Origin: Auanema rhodensis
Lineage: Eukaryota; Nematoda; Chromadorea; Rhabditida; Rhabditidae
Direction of reading: 5' to 3'
Assembly (NCBI GenBank): GCA_964057225.1
Contig: OZ059897.1
Coordinates: 15,624,001-15,688,000, forward strand
Length of the DNA: 64,000 nucleotides
Made by a program: the position numbers and the translations under genes. Within the stretch, counting starts at the first letter, position 1; every line of letters begins with the position of its first letter. A model generated the notes under the pieces. That model made no database searches, was not told the origin of the DNA, and worked only from the letters and a program-made list of their open reading frames with translations. Of the stretch, positions 22,001 through 35,538 are shown piece by piece.

Positions 22001-25000
22001 CCACTTATAGGGTTAGGTTTTTCAAGATATTTGTTCATGTTGTTCATAGAAGCTTTATTGGTGATACCTTTGTAAGTTTTAAACGAGTAACTAGTTTTAT
22101 TGAAAACAAAGCAGATTGAATTCACAAGCTCGTATTACATCACGATCTCCAACTGAGATACAACACATTGTCCTTGTATAGGCAATTTCCTCAACATTTG
22201 GTTTCCAGTTAGTCCCTGCTTTTCCTCTCCCTCTCCTTTTTCACCATTTGCTACTCACTTCTCTCTAACCTCTATATATTTCATTTTTTACTTCCTTTAG
22301 TCTTAATTCCATAAAAGAAACAGAAAAAGATTGAAACCAGAGACGACTTGGCAAGTGATCCCAATGCCGAAATACAAGAAGCTTCTACGTAAATAACTAC
22401 CTTCTCTATGTGGAACCAACATTTTTTTGCCACCATATCGATGTATAACTAAGACTATATTTTTTATTTTTTTGGTTTTGTTGGCTTATGACCAAGAAAA
22501 AGACAAATATAAGAAATATAGTTTGTAAAAAAACAGCTTTAACTCTTTGACTTCTCAATATTTTAACGCTTCATAGTAAAAGAACTTTTTCTGTTCCACT
22601 GAGCTTCACATTGCTAACTCTTTTGGGAATCAGCTAGAAGATAGAAAGACGAAGCATAATGAGAGAGATAGAGATAAGGAGAGAGAAGAGGGAAAGAGAA
22701 ATGTGCACGAGTTTTCCAGTAAAAATAGCATTTTTCTCCTCCATTTGAAGCAGTTTTTTTTAGCTTCAAAGACTATATTCAAATATATAGATAAGCTGAA
22801 CAACAGAATACAACTGCAACACAATATGGAGTATGTATACTACTGAATATGCTGCTGGTCAGGCCCCCACATAATTCTTTTTTCAAGAATTTGCTCGATG
22901 TATTAGGCTACTGATGAATCCACACACACAAGGCTAGATGGCTAACTGCCCTGGCTAGCCTAAATCTTCTCTGTTTCTATTGTCTAAATATGGTCTCAGA
23001 ACAGAGTGAATTAAAGGAACAGTAGCCCACCCTTGTCCTAGAGATTGAACAAGGCCAGCAACAGGTGGTAACCGCAGGATATGGCAACGATTGTGATAGA
23101 GAATAAGCAAATCAAAAGAATAATTCGATGATTATAAGAAAGAAAGAAGAAGTGAGAGAAGAGAGAGAGAGAGAACTGTTTGAAGGGAAAAAGATATGTG
23201 GAGGGAAAGAGATAAGATTTAGCCAAACTCTTTAAAATCTTTCCTAAACTTTTACATTTCTATTTCTTTTATTCTTCTATATGTAGTTAGAGATATATCT
23301 TTGTTCACAAAAATTTCATTTTTTTTGAGATGTAAAGAGAACGGAATGAAATTCGTTTACAGAGAAAGTGCAAAGACAGAAGAGATTTCGTTTATACCTC
23401 CAAACACTTATTTATGTTCACTAGAGTCTCGCAGACGTCTTCATCCGCTCTCTGTAAACGTTCTCTTTACATCGGCATTTCCTTTGAAAATTTGTTAACC
23501 GACAACAAAGAGTTATATTCTTTAAGATTCATCGAAGAGAATAAAAAGGGTAAAAACTCAGCTCAATAGAAAAGAAGAAAATAAAGAAAAATGGTTAAAG
23601 AAAAAAGTAATGATTGATTTGAAAAACTGCTAGCTAACTATTCAATGTTATAAAAAAAATTAAAACATGCCTGTTTCTATCTGTAACAGCAAAAACTATA
23701 AGAAATCCATTTCCAGTTCGTAAATATTGTTCTCGCATTGTACTGAATTCTTCCTGTCCAGCTGTATCCAGTACTGAAAAAATAAAAAAAGTTAAAAAAT
23801 TAAAATAGAAATGATATAACCTTCTAGTCGACAAAGATCTTCATCAACAAAACATTGTTTTGTGTATGAATCTTCAATTGTTGGATCATAATCTTGTACA
23901 AAATATTGCTGAAATTATATAAAAAATTAATAATTATATATTATTTGAATTATATATCAATATAAATCGTGATTTTTTTCTTCAATTCTTTATTCATATT
24001 TGCATTTTCTCTTGCATAATTCTTTGCCGATTTTCCCATCAGTTCAATGTCTCTAATTCATGATTCATCTTGTCAATGATAACATCAATTTGCATCATCA
24101 TTTTGCTCAAATTTATATATTATAAATATTTTATTTCAATCATAAAATATAAATTATTATAAGATTAATACTATGTTTCTAATAATTCTCCCTTTTGCAA
24201 TACAAACATTTCATTATGAAAATACATATATACATGTGTATATCGATATTCAACGAACATATGTATGTATTCTGGAGAAAAAAGACTAGAAAAGCGGCAA
24301 AGTAAAACAAAATCTTTGAGAAAAACTGTCCGCAATGTACTTTTGGATTTCATGAAACTCTAATTGGCTTGCCATACACAATAGATATTTGTCTCTTTGA
24401 TGACATTCTGTTTGAGTAAAAGGTGAAAACTGGTGACATTTTATATGAAATGACAGAGAAAAGTTATAACTCTGATAGAAATATTTTTATTGAAAAGATG
24501 AGGAAAAACAGCTGGTGCTCTCTCTTCTCTTCACTAACACCATTAACATCACAGTTAACGGGGGTATTATAAGGGCCATATAACAACCTTTTGGTAGTTT
24601 TTTTTTGATTTTTTTCACAGAAAAATCACAATGATATACCGCCATAGGATGGGTAAGAGATGATTTGTGGCATCTGTCATACTATCTCTCCCTTGCTTCT
24701 TCTACCATCACTTAACCTTACATCATTTTGTTATGCGAATGTCACCTTTAAGTTATTTTCATTTTCTCATTAAAAATCATCAAAACGGAAAAAGTTTTTC
24801 AAAATTTGAAAATGTGCATTCCTTTGTTTTCTTTTCAATCATTTTCTTTATTGCCCTCTCGTCCACGATGTCTTTCTTGTCTAGCTATCTGACAAATTTC
24901 CATGCGAGAACGAATGATGATGTGAACTAAGCCTTCCGGAATCCGGACTCGAAGCTTTTCTACTTCTCCTCTTTTTCCCTTCCTATCTTTCTTATACTCT

Positions 25001-26917
25001 CTTGCTTCTCACACCATTCCAATATATATTCTCTCTCTCTCTCCGTCTCTCTCTCTATATATATATCTTATGTTTCCGAAAAAATTTGAAGAGAAAACAG
25101 ACCAACGGACTCAAAGGGTCATCCAGAAGACAGCTGATTGTGTGAAAGAGTGAGCGCTAATTGACCGTCAAAATGTCAGAAAAACACAAAAAATGCAGAT
25201 TAGACAAAGTTTTTTTTTGTAAAAAAATTGAATATTTTAGAATTCAGAGAGAATTAGAAAAAATAACTTTGTTCCCCAATCGTTCAAGGAGGATTTTGTT
25301 GAAAAATTGATCCAATTTTGCTTCTAGAATATCATCATCAGGTTTCAGACTGATGACTTAAGCTTCACTCTGTCACTGATCTTAGCGAAATTTGCAACAA
25401 CAGCTCATAAACTGATGTTAAAGAAAAAAAAGTTCCAAATAATAGGAAAATTAAATGTATCATCTAATGAAAAAGTCGATTGAATGATTAAAGGATCAAG
25501 CTTTTGCTTTTTTTATGTTAAAAATGGTTAATGATGACCGTAACAACATTCTCAATTGATCGCAGTAAAATAGAAATTGAAATAGTTTATAGAAAATGAT
25601 CATAAAACATTTTGAAAAAAAATTAAAAAAAACCTTTTTAATCTCTTAAAAAAGTTTTTTTTTCTCATTCAACAAGATTTATAATACCCTTACTGACGAT
25701 ATATTGATTTTCAATAAATTCTGATTCTGTTTGGAAGAAAAAAACTTGAATTGTGATAGAAATAATGCTTTTGTTTTGTTGATTTTGAAACTTGTGCTGT
25801 AAAATTTCAGTTTAGCTAGTAAAATGTGATATATGTTTTATGTTATCCCTCCAATCAACTTGCTACTTTCTCTTTAAACTTCAGCTATGTTTCATTTCAA
25901 ATTTCAGGAAAAAAAAACAAAATGAAAGGCCAAAGGAGACAGTAGAAGATATGATTCAATCATGGTCATAGTTCGCAAATGAGAAAAAAAGAGATTTGAG
26001 AGAAGGACTGAGGACAATGATTTTCGAGAGAAGGCAAAGTAGTCGTATTGGCTATGTATGTTCAGTTCTTCTTTCGTTCAACCAAGCCGATTTTTCAATT
26101 CGAACATTTGGATTGCAAACTCAATTAAAATTCGTTTTTGAATAAAAAAACCTTTTTTCTGAGGCTTAAATTCAAATTTTCATGAGAAAATACTGGTAAA
26201 TAAGAAGATTTTTCTGATATAATTTACTTATTCAGTTATATAGACATATAACCATTTTTAGGAAAAAATAACAATCAGGATAAAAAGTTCAAAGTACGAA
26301 AATTATAAAAAATAATATAATTCATATTTACGGACAGAAAAATAGATTTTTATCCATATTTGTTTATTTTTTTTTCTTATTTTACTAAATTTAAATGTTT
26401 TTTAAAATGTTTTCACCTTTAACTACTCCCTCCCCCCCTAGCTTTTCTAAAGTGTTCCCAAGCCTATTCTTAGACTATGAGTCGCTAGGTGCAATGAAGT
26501 TTCTGAATTGTGGTATCGGCAACAAGGTGCAATGGGTGGTTCTAGCCTTATCAGGAAATACGAGAGAAGACAAAGAGAGCCGACAAGCATGAAACATCAA
26601 GCAGGACAAGGCAAAATCAACAAAAAGAACAAAAGAAAGACTAGAAAGAATGAATAGATCGATAGTTATATACACATAGTATTTATGTTTAACTATATGT
26701 ATATGAATGTATATATACATGTAATTCAGAATCAAACGATAAAAATCATAACTATATGATATAGATAACTTGTAAAATAATAATTTACACAATGGCATAC
26801 CTGAATGAATTGTATAGTTAAAGCTGATTTTCCAACACCTCCACCTCCAACGACAACTATCCGTAACAACGACGCAGCATTGGCCGACGTCGAGTTCGTC
26901 GTCGATTTGGCAACCAT
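16025..26917 (-). CDS. R-Ras/M-Ras subfamily GTPase, 6 exons
   Basis: Exons in transcript order are 26917-26801, 23908-23821, 23773-23671, 18706-18598, 16814-16696 and 16127-16025. Introns are 2892, 47, 4964, 1783 and 568 nt. The product is 212 aa. It shows the P-loop GGGGVGKSA, switch I/effector [30 protein letters not shown] and ECSAK, a Lys-rich tail KGKKKKN and the CAAX box CRIQ for prenylation. The [16 protein letters not shown] stretch and the KYQQEE C-terminal segment resemble R-Ras, while [10 protein letters not shown] resembles M-Ras. These are membrane-bound GTP switches acting on adhesion and PI3K/Raf-type effectors (family knowledge). The exon 3 donor is GC, not GT: only AACAG|GC joined to T|TTTGAAG gives the conserved Asn-Ser-Phe-Glu-Glu, and the next GT gives an immediate stop. 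The start is the only Met before the P-loop; about 18 Ser/Thr/Ala-rich residues precede it. Confidence 0.93.
16128..18597 (-). other. R-Ras introns 4 and 5 (interrupted by exon 5)
   Basis: The 568-nt and 1783-nt introns flank exon 5 (16696-16814). They are AT-rich with purine and pyrimidine runs. No further exon or RNA gene was recognised. Confidence 0.6.
18707..23670 (-). other. R-Ras intron 3 (4964 nt)
   Basis: Long AT-rich intron. It has a less AT-rich island near 21600-21900 with unexplained short open frames, an AT dinucleotide run at 21165-21185, and GA tracts near 22640-22700 and 23160-23180. No recognisable gene was seen on either strand. Confidence 0.6.
23669..23670 (-). other. GC splice donor of R-Ras intron 3
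   Basis: In the minus sense the exon ends AGAAACAG followed by GCATGT; the matching acceptor is TTTTTTTCAG at 18707. Phase and conserved protein sequence both require this GC-AG intron, 4964 nt long. Confidence 0.85.
23909..26800 (-). other. R-Ras intron 1 (2892 nt)
   Basis: AT-rich, with a CT tract at 25031-25056 and A/T homopolymer runs. Short open frames (for example 24667-24930 plus) show no recognisable domain. Confidence 0.6.
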
Positions 26918-27589
26918 AATAGTATTAGATGATGATATAAGATTTTGAGGAGGCAGCTTTTCGGCGGAGAACCAATCACAAGAAAATCAGATGATTCTAA
27001 TGATGATTTTGAGATGAAAAAATGAGATGGCAGCAACAGACAGTGGTACTTGCTCTTCTCGTCTTCCACTAACCACAATATGAATTCAAATAAACGATAA
27101 GTTGAAGAAGATGTAGAAGAAAATAAAGTTAGATGATGATATATGTCTTGTTTGTTGTCAGTATTGTTGATATTGATGATAATTGAAATGCAGTTATCAG
27201 ATTATCAGCTGTTTGATGAGGACAACAAGTTGAAGAATTCTGAGAAATATCTGAAATTCAACAAATGAACTGAGTGAACTAAAAATTTCTCTAAAAGGAA
27301 GCTTTCAAACAGACAAATTGACATATGAAACGAATAGAAAACATACAAACTGTGTGAAGCTAATGTTTCGTTTAATGCCGATAATATGTATGAAAGTGAG
27401 AGAAAAACGAGATAAATACACAAAAAATATAAAAAAAAGCAATAAATTAAATGAAAAATTAAATAATATATATATATTTTAGAAATAGCTTAGTTTTTGT
27501 AAAAATATAATTTGAAACTGAATAGAAGTAGCTAGTAGAAATACGTAGATACAGAACATTTCTCGTAGGGTATATAATGGCTTTGTCGA

Positions 27590-28050
27590 AGTTAACTAAG
27601 CAAAGTCAGAAACAGAATAGCAGCAGTCACTTCCGTAGAATAACGGCGTGAGAGGATAGAAGAGGAAGACGTCGACGACCACAGCGGAAGATAGAGCCAA
27701 CGAGACCACCAGCTAAGATGATGACTTTGTTCGACAGTCATTGTCGTACTGGCAATCTTGTTGGTAATCGGTAACAAAACACAACAACGACAGATGAAAT
27801 GTACGACGATAAAGAGCATCAGATCATTGCCGTAGCTGGTTGTCGTTGGATGGCGACGTTGCTGAATTGGGTGGCGCGAAAACGCATAGCCAGCACAGCC
27901 TTCTCCTCCTCTCTTTTAGCAGAGAGAACAACATACTCACCCCCTCCCCCCCCCTCTTTTCTTTCTCTCCACCCCTCTAGGCCTCGTCAGGGTCTAAAGA
28001 CTCCGCCTACTTTTTCTCGGCCACCCTTCCTATTTCACACAGTGTCTGAA
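27590..28050. promoter_or_regulatory. GC-richer island upstream of R-Ras start
   Basis: Base composition rises above the surroundings, with several CG dinucleotides (for example GACGTCGACGAC near 27670) about 0.7 kb upstream of the R-Ras ATG. It could be a promoter region or unrecognised 5' exons. Frames are open on both strands but show no known domain. Confidence 0.25.
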
Positions 28051-31000
28051 TAGAAAAAGCTGTCTCAACTGACAACATCACTAGCTTTGTCTTTCATAGT
28101 TTCAAAGAAAAACTTTTTTTAAACTTTCGGAAAAAAAGAGTTTTGAATGCATTTTGATGAGCTTTTCGTGTTTATTTCAGGTTCAGAAATAATAGATAGA
28201 ACTAGCAATTGGCAAGAACTTTATTCATTGCTTTTAAGCGATTATAAGCTCTAATGTATGATCCAACTTAGTTTCATATTTAGATTTTCATATCATTTTA
28301 ATCTGTGGGAATAGAATTGGACAAGTGTATGCCAAACCAATCTTATCAGTTATCATCACAGAATTCGCTCCATTTGCTACCACATCAATCAGAAATTGCT
28401 ACGAAAAAAATAATAAAAACGTTCAATATGAACGTTAGATGAAGCTTGAGATATTAAGTTGAATGTTTCATGAATGATGAAGTTCTTTTGTATGTGAACT
28501 AGCATAAGTTTTAGCGGAATAACTAGGAAAAGTCAGTAGTCAATCGAAAATAAAAAAAATATTTTTTTCCAAAGGTTCCACCGGGAATTTTCTTATAAAA
28601 GCTACGGGGAAAAAAAGAAAAAAGCAATCATTTGATGTTCATCGCTTTTGAAACTTGTATTCTGGAAATAGTGCCTCCGCCTTCTCATAAAAGTTTGGAA
28701 AAGAGAAGTGAACCTGATGACGTACGCGGACAACAGGCTGTGACCCTAGCCATTTGCGTAGACATCAAGGCAAAGGATATCGGTTGTATTCAGCTTTCCG
28801 GTTTTACTTCAGAATACGTAGACTGTTCTTATGCCAACGGTCAACAACATCAATAGATATTAAAGAAGACGTGAACGGATAGAGATAGTAATACGACATC
28901 TTCAATCGGGCGATGCTATAATTCAGGTGAATCTGCTTGTTATGTTATAAGTCATGGAATCTCTGCTTCCAAAAACTTTAGAACATATATATTTGAATTT
29001 GAGAAATATGAAAATAAAACTGTGAATAATTGAGAAATAAAATAAATAAAATGAGTTAGTAAAATAGAAATGAGTGAAATTGACAAAGGATGAACTTCAT
29101 GAATATCTAATGAAAAGTAAGAAAAAAAGAAAAAAAAAGGTAAAAAAACATCTAAAACAAGTGTGATGTTTAATGGTTAATATTCATAGAAGAGAAATAA
29201 AAGAAAAATGGCTATTTAACACAAAAATGGACATGAAAATGTATTCGAAAAAAGACAAAAAATAAAATCTTCTCTTTCATAGTAGATAAAACAAGTTATA
29301 GAAAATGTTTTAACATATTCTGATTGTTCTCCAAACAATTTTTTTTAATTTTGAAAGTGAAAGAATATTCAAAATTGAAAATGAAGACAAAGAGAATATT
29401 TGTGTTGAAATTAAAGATTTTTATGTTGAATTGGAAGAAATACGTGGAATTTGTTTCAAGAAATATAAGAAAACGTGTGAATAATAGTAATTATTTTATA
29501 TAAGTTAAGATTAAAAATTTGGGAAATTTCATGAAAATTTAACCAAAATTTCAATTTAAATGATCAAAAACTAATTTGAACAGAAAAATATTGCTGTTTA
29601 AGAGAAAATAAGAATAAAATGATTATTAAAATGACAAATAAAAATATTTTATCACTAAACGTAAAAAAATAAAAAAAAATAGAAATAGATGATTCAAAGG
29701 ATTATGAGGTAAGAAGTTGAAGTTGGAAAATTTGATGTCATGGTGTAATCACGAGTTTTTCTATTGCGCACTTGGCAAAATAGATATAAAGCTTTTTAAT
29801 GAAATGATGATGCAAAGTGGAAATGAAACGGAAATACATTTTCCATTTATGGTTATGCTCTCATTCGGTTCTATGTTCGGCTATTCTTTTCCTATTATGT
29901 ATGTGTTGTATGTAGTAAAAAGACTGCTTTTCCTTTTAAGCATGTTGCGAATATCGTTTTCTGCAAGATAGAGACATAGAGAAATAGAACAGAAGACAAT
30001 ATTCAAGAGGAAAAGCTTTTAGATTTTTTAAGTCAAATTTTTCCACAATTTTCTTCTTTCTCATTATCTTTTCATTTTTTTACAAGTTTTTCAGCATTTT
30101 CTTATTATATTATTTTCTATCCATAAATTGTTTCAATAGTCTAAAAACTAAATATAAAAGAACAAGCTGGGAGGCCAAGAGAAGAAGTAGTACGATCATA
30201 CTAATAGCCAGATGTACAACAACTATTGCGATTAAACATCATTGTTACATATTACATACAAGAAGAAGAATTGAGCTGAAACAGAGCTATATGAATCATA
30301 TATGCTCAGCCAGCTTAAGCCACACCATCTTGAATCTTTACAATAGAATCGGTTATTGTATGTCGATAATCGAAAAATGATGTTTGCTTCAAGTTTCAAA
30401 CTAAATTATAAACTTGAAAAATTGGCATCAAGATTAACCATACTGTATATTACATACATATAGTAATAATACAAAAATAAATTGTTTTTATTCATTCATT
30501 TTTATAGAAAATGTGATACTTTATTAAGTAATTGAGTATGAAGTAGTAAGAGACAAGAGAAGGAAAAGAGGCTGGAGGGTCAACGAATGATCTTGGTTAT
30601 ATCTGCTTCAATATGGTTACCTAGAATGCATCAGTATAGCTACTTTTCTATTGTTTCTATTGGGATCATTACAAGCCACTCCGGGATAAGGACCATATTG
30701 GATTTGTGTTCTTACATGAAAATGAATGAACAGCAGCAAACAGGTCAGCTGCAAAACTGACACAATACATTTTTACCGCATCAACTGATGAAGCGAACGA
30801 ATGAGACAGTAAGTACCATAACGGGAATAAAGAGAATAGGTTGAGAGAAAAGTAGAGAGGGGAAAAAGGGTGGAAAAAGAGAAAAAAAACAGAAAATGAG
30901 ATAAAAAAGAGAGAAAAGTGAGATTAATATCGATAAATCCATGAGTTTTGAAAAAAAAAGATAGTATATAATGATTAACAAGTTAGGATACTAAAATAAA

Positions 31001-31802
31001 TAAAAAAAGGAGATCAAATATATGGAAAATATAGCAAAAATCTTTTATATAAAATAAATATGCATTTTATATTATAATAATATTATTTGTAATCAATGTA
31101 TTGTAATCAATGTACAATGTGCAGTTTACACGAAATTCTAAAATTCTAAAAATGACTCAGAATCGAGTCAAGGATGATGATACATGATATATAATTTATA
31201 ATAATATAATTAAAAAAAATAATAAAATATAAATTAAAGAAAAGAAATAAAAATTTGACAAGATAATCAATTCTTGTTATTGACCTATTATTGATATCGC
31301 AAGATGAAAGAAAAAAAACGGTTTGCTAAAAAGAAAAAGTGACTACGTAATCATAAACTTGATTATAAAAAATATTTAAAAAAAAAGAAAAGAAAATATA
31401 TTTTTTTTTGTTTTAAGAAAATAAAAATAAAATGAAATATAAAGTTGATAAGTTTAATGAGTAAATAAAAATAAATAAATTGATTGTAATGGTCAAAATG
31501 ATGATAAGAACTAATATGTTGAATATATGTATGTTTATAAAAAAATATTTCAAATAAAATAATATATTTGTGATTATAATAATATTTAAAACTTCAAAAA
31601 AAGTTTAATGAAAAGTTAAAAAATAGAAATAATAAAGTTGAAGAGTATAAATAAATAGCTTAAGAAGGCATTTAAACAAAACACTTGAGCTTTAAAAATG
31701 CTGTTTGTCATTAAATATGAACAATAGTCTTGATCAATCTTTTAACTATCCTTTATGCTCTTCTCTTTTTATATCTTGTCATCTTCAACTTTTTCCTTTT
31801 AA

Positions 31803-31827
31803 CTCTCTCTCTCTCTTTAACTCTCTT

Positions 31828-31858
<31 letters not shown>

Positions 31859-31870
31859 ATCTCTATCTCT
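31803..31870 (+). repeat. CT dinucleotide tract
   Basis: Interrupted (CT)n on the plus strand, in the intergenic region. Confidence 0.9.
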
Positions 31871-32125
31871 CTTCATATTTCTAATTATTTTTAACTTTTA
31901 CATCTTTTTACTCTCTCTATTTCTCTTCTAGTTACTATAGGCTATAGCACAGACGTTTAGCCGATTAGTGCCATTCTCGAGGTCATCTAAGTATGATTTT
32001 CCATTGTGTATGTATGTTATGTGTGTATGTGTGCGAACATACAGAAAAATCAGACAATATTGTGTGTTTATTAGGATTTCCGAGTGTGACAGACGTCGAA
32101 AGAGGATAAGTGAATGAGTGAGACT

Positions 32126-32129
<4 letters not shown>

Positions 32130-32160
<31 letters not shown>
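32130..32160 (+). repeat. GA dinucleotide tract
   Basis: Uninterrupted (AG)n. It lies about 260 bp from the CT tract at 31803-31870, so the two could pair as an imperfect long stem. Confidence 0.9.
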
Positions 32161-32162
<2 letters not shown>

Positions 32163-33946
32163 AGTCAGATATATAGATAGATAGAGAGATATAGAAGGAG
32201 AGTGAGTAAGTAAGAATTTGATTAGTTAATGTCAAGAATGCTTATTCTTTCTTTGAAAAAATACAAATGAACATGAGTTACATACTGTTTTACTAAGAGC
32301 GTTTTCTCATACAATGAAGTATGTGGATAAGTAGTAGAGTTTAAGCTGTTAGCTTTAGAATATTCTTTTTCTATAACTAATCCTTGAATTTTAAATTAAT
32401 CACTTAGTTAGTTGAGTAAAGTAAAAGTGAATAAGTTATAGTTTAAGTTATATAAATAGGAATAATAGAATATAGTAACTGAAAAATATTTAAAACAAAA
32501 TTAATAATAAGAATGCAAACAATAAAAATAATATTATACTATACTACACTGAATAAAAAGGTAAAAATGAAATATTTTGTTAGCAGATTGACACACATAA
32601 AGAACGGTAATTATTCTTAACATATGGTTAACTGACTATCTTATACCATTGACTATATTACTGGAAGAAATATTTTTTGACAATCTGCTCATCTTCATCA
32701 TTCATTCGATACATTCAAAGCTATATTTTAGTTGAATTTCCTCTTAAGGATGGTACAGTTGCCGACAACGGGCATCTTCCGATTCGTATTCATCATCATC
32801 ATCTTCTCAGTTTTCTTCTAGAAATGTGTTGACCGGCTGGTATATGAGGGCGGTTTTAGATGACTGACTACCTTTACTCCTCATTAAAATTTATAAATTA
32901 AAAGAGAAAATGTATAATGAAAGTATAGAAATAGAAAGAATAAAGACAATACTCTAAAATCAAAGTCAAATAATGTATTTGAGATTGAAGTGAAAGAAAG
33001 AGGAGGAAAGTAACGATACCGCAACATTCATGTCCAAGAGACAAATAAATCCATTTCTGGCTATTCATTGACTAATGATCCATCCCAGTACAGTCAGTTC
33101 TTTCTTCTTTTCGCCTTTCTCTCAAAATCTCTCGTCTGTCTTTAAAAGAATTTTCAGATTGAGAACTGGTGAAAGAGTAAAGAAATGTGAGAGATCAGTA
33201 AAGAGAAAATAAGATAAAGAGAAAAGGAGAGCTCAGAAGAAGTTGAGCGAAAACATCATATAGCTACTATACAAGGGATATACGCATCCAGACAGTACAT
33301 AATTAGTCTCGTCACGCACCCCCGAACCTATTAACCTTTTACCAAATTCGTATCCGACTTAGAAACATTAGGAAAAGGTGATGATTCCGACGTAACTAGT
33401 GGGAATACCTTGAAGAGAATGTTGCAATGAGTATATAATGAATCTGAAGAAAGATAGAAAAGATTGAATACGAATTGAATGAATGTCAAAACTTGGAGAA
33501 AGAGAAGACTAAAAGAGGGATGGAAGAATATAAGAAAGATTGATATAAAGACAATGACAATGATTTTGCAAGATAAACTGAGTGAATTCATCAAAACATT
33601 TCATTGTTGTTTACTATCATAACATTGTAATTTTACATACAGATGTAACAAAAAGATGAAAAACTTTGAGAAATATTTATAAATATAACTTAACTATGAA
33701 ATATATTATTCAATAATTAATCTTATTATAATCTTACATATTTTAATTATTTTTTGATTAATATTATTTAAAATAATTAAAGAAATATTGTATTTTTATT
33801 ATAAATTAAACCATATTTTACAGAAAAAAAACTTTATTTTTATCATATAATATAACAATATAATTATAATGTGTCATGTATTGACATGCCTTATACATAC
33901 ATAATAATATTGAGATGACGTTAGATGAGGGCACGTGGAATTGAAA

Positions 33947-33989
33947 AGACGATTTCAGAAAACAAATCTTTTTTTTTCTGAAATCGTTT
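33947..33989. repeat. Hairpin-forming inverted repeat
   Basis: Arms at 33947-33962 and 33974-33989 pair over 16 positions, 13 of them a perfect core (CGATTTCAGAAAA against TTTTCTGAAATCG), with an 11-nt loop. It lies alone in AT-rich intergenic DNA. It is too short for a typical miRNA precursor unless extended, and its role is unknown. Confidence 0.7.
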
Positions 33990-35159
33990 GCACTAATTTA
34001 ATAAAAAAGTATTCAAATTTTACTTTTTTTAAGTTAAAATAAGCGAATTGGCAATTAAATTTTCGTTAAAATTATTAGAAATTCATTCTGGTCAGAAAGA
34101 AAGGTTGGAAGTGGAGGTAATGAATGGAGAGAAAGCTAAACTTTGTTTATTTTATATTTTAAAAAATAATATGAGTGAATACAATTGAATTTTAAAAAAA
34201 TATAAAAATTTATAATATAATTCTGTCTATGTATTAACAGAAGCATTCGAAATGAAAGGCATTTTGTACAGGTCTGAGTATCCAACAAGCCGTTAGAAAA
34301 TTCCGTAATTAGAAAAGAAAAAATATAGATGTATGATTAGAAGAAAAATAATAATAATAAGTAAAAACAATTAATATATTTTAAAATTCAATGGATATAA
34401 ACCATATTCTTCTTCTTATTCATATTTAGAATATACATATAAAAAGAAATAATGTATGGCTTGTTCAGATCGTTCATGATTATGATCGAAATTTGAAAAA
34501 AAAACGGTAAAACCCCCGCATCCAACTGAGAGATAACCCGTGGACCGTTGTAATATAACCATTTGAGAAAAAAATGACAGATACCTATACATAATATATA
34601 TTTTATATTATATGGAAGGCTAAGAAGGCAATTGATATCCAAATTTTATAGATAATAATAGAGAGAGAGGGGGAGAGGGAGAGAGTAGAGAGGGAATATT
34701 AAAGTTTATCGAGCAGCGGAAAAATTGTGTTCTGAATTGTATTGTTGGTTGAGCCTCAAAAAGCTTTAAAGCCTTAAAAAGCTGATAGAAATGGAAATTT
34801 ATAATGAATGAATAATTTGAAAAGAAACTTCTTTCTATACATATAGTGATCATATAAGATTATCTATCTATATGTATACAAATAATTTTTTTTCAAATAA
34901 ACGTATATGAAGATGTTAATGATGATGAAGCTGGAAATCAAATGCGTAATGTGACATACAGTTTGTATTTGTCTTTGAGTTCATATCAGACGATGCTTGA
35001 CTGATATTCTTAGAAAATAGAAGAGGTGAAAGGCTTCATATCATATAAAGAATTTAATTTTTTTTTGTTTTTCTTTAAAACTTCTATATGATATAAGCAA
35101 TTAATCCATAATACATTCAGTTTGGACACTGACTGGTCCTGAGCAGAAAGCACTAGTGA

Positions 35160-35502
35160 TTATTCAATCACAATAACGGAACTACGTAATGGTTCTACTT
35201 CATCTGGAGCCTTCTTCTGTTTCTCTGAAAAATAAAAATCTTAAATTTCATGTCTTTTCTGTATATTTTTTTCAAAAATTACTAATTTTTCTCAAAACAA
35301 AAGTAACTGTCATAATGATTGAACAAAAAAAAATCTTCATGTCAATGTGACCTCCAACGAAGCCGGCTGGTTAAGCCTATCTAATCCAGCAAAAGAGTAC
35401 CAAATCGGGTCAGGATTAGAGGTTTTGAGACAACATAAACCCAAAAAAGTGAAGGAAATTCTACATATGAACATGTTGTTTTTCTTTTCTTTTTTTTTAA
35501 AT

Positions 35503-35538
<36 letters not shown>

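Larger units (their letters stand above)
26918..35159. other. 8.2-kb region between R-Ras 5' end and MARCH-type gene 3' end
   Basis: It should hold the R-Ras promoter and 5' UTR on its left, since that gene reads leftward. A GC-richer island lies at about 27590-28050. The remainder is AT-rich with CT (31803-31870) and GA (32130-32160) tracts and a hairpin at 33947-33989. An unrecognised 74-codon frame lies at 28632-28856 plus. No gene can be supported. Confidence 0.5.

Noticed and set aside
26475-26798. Minus-strand 107-codon frame in R-Ras intron 1
   Set aside because: Composition reflects AT-rich noise, no domain, and it overlaps the intron next to the exon 1 donor.
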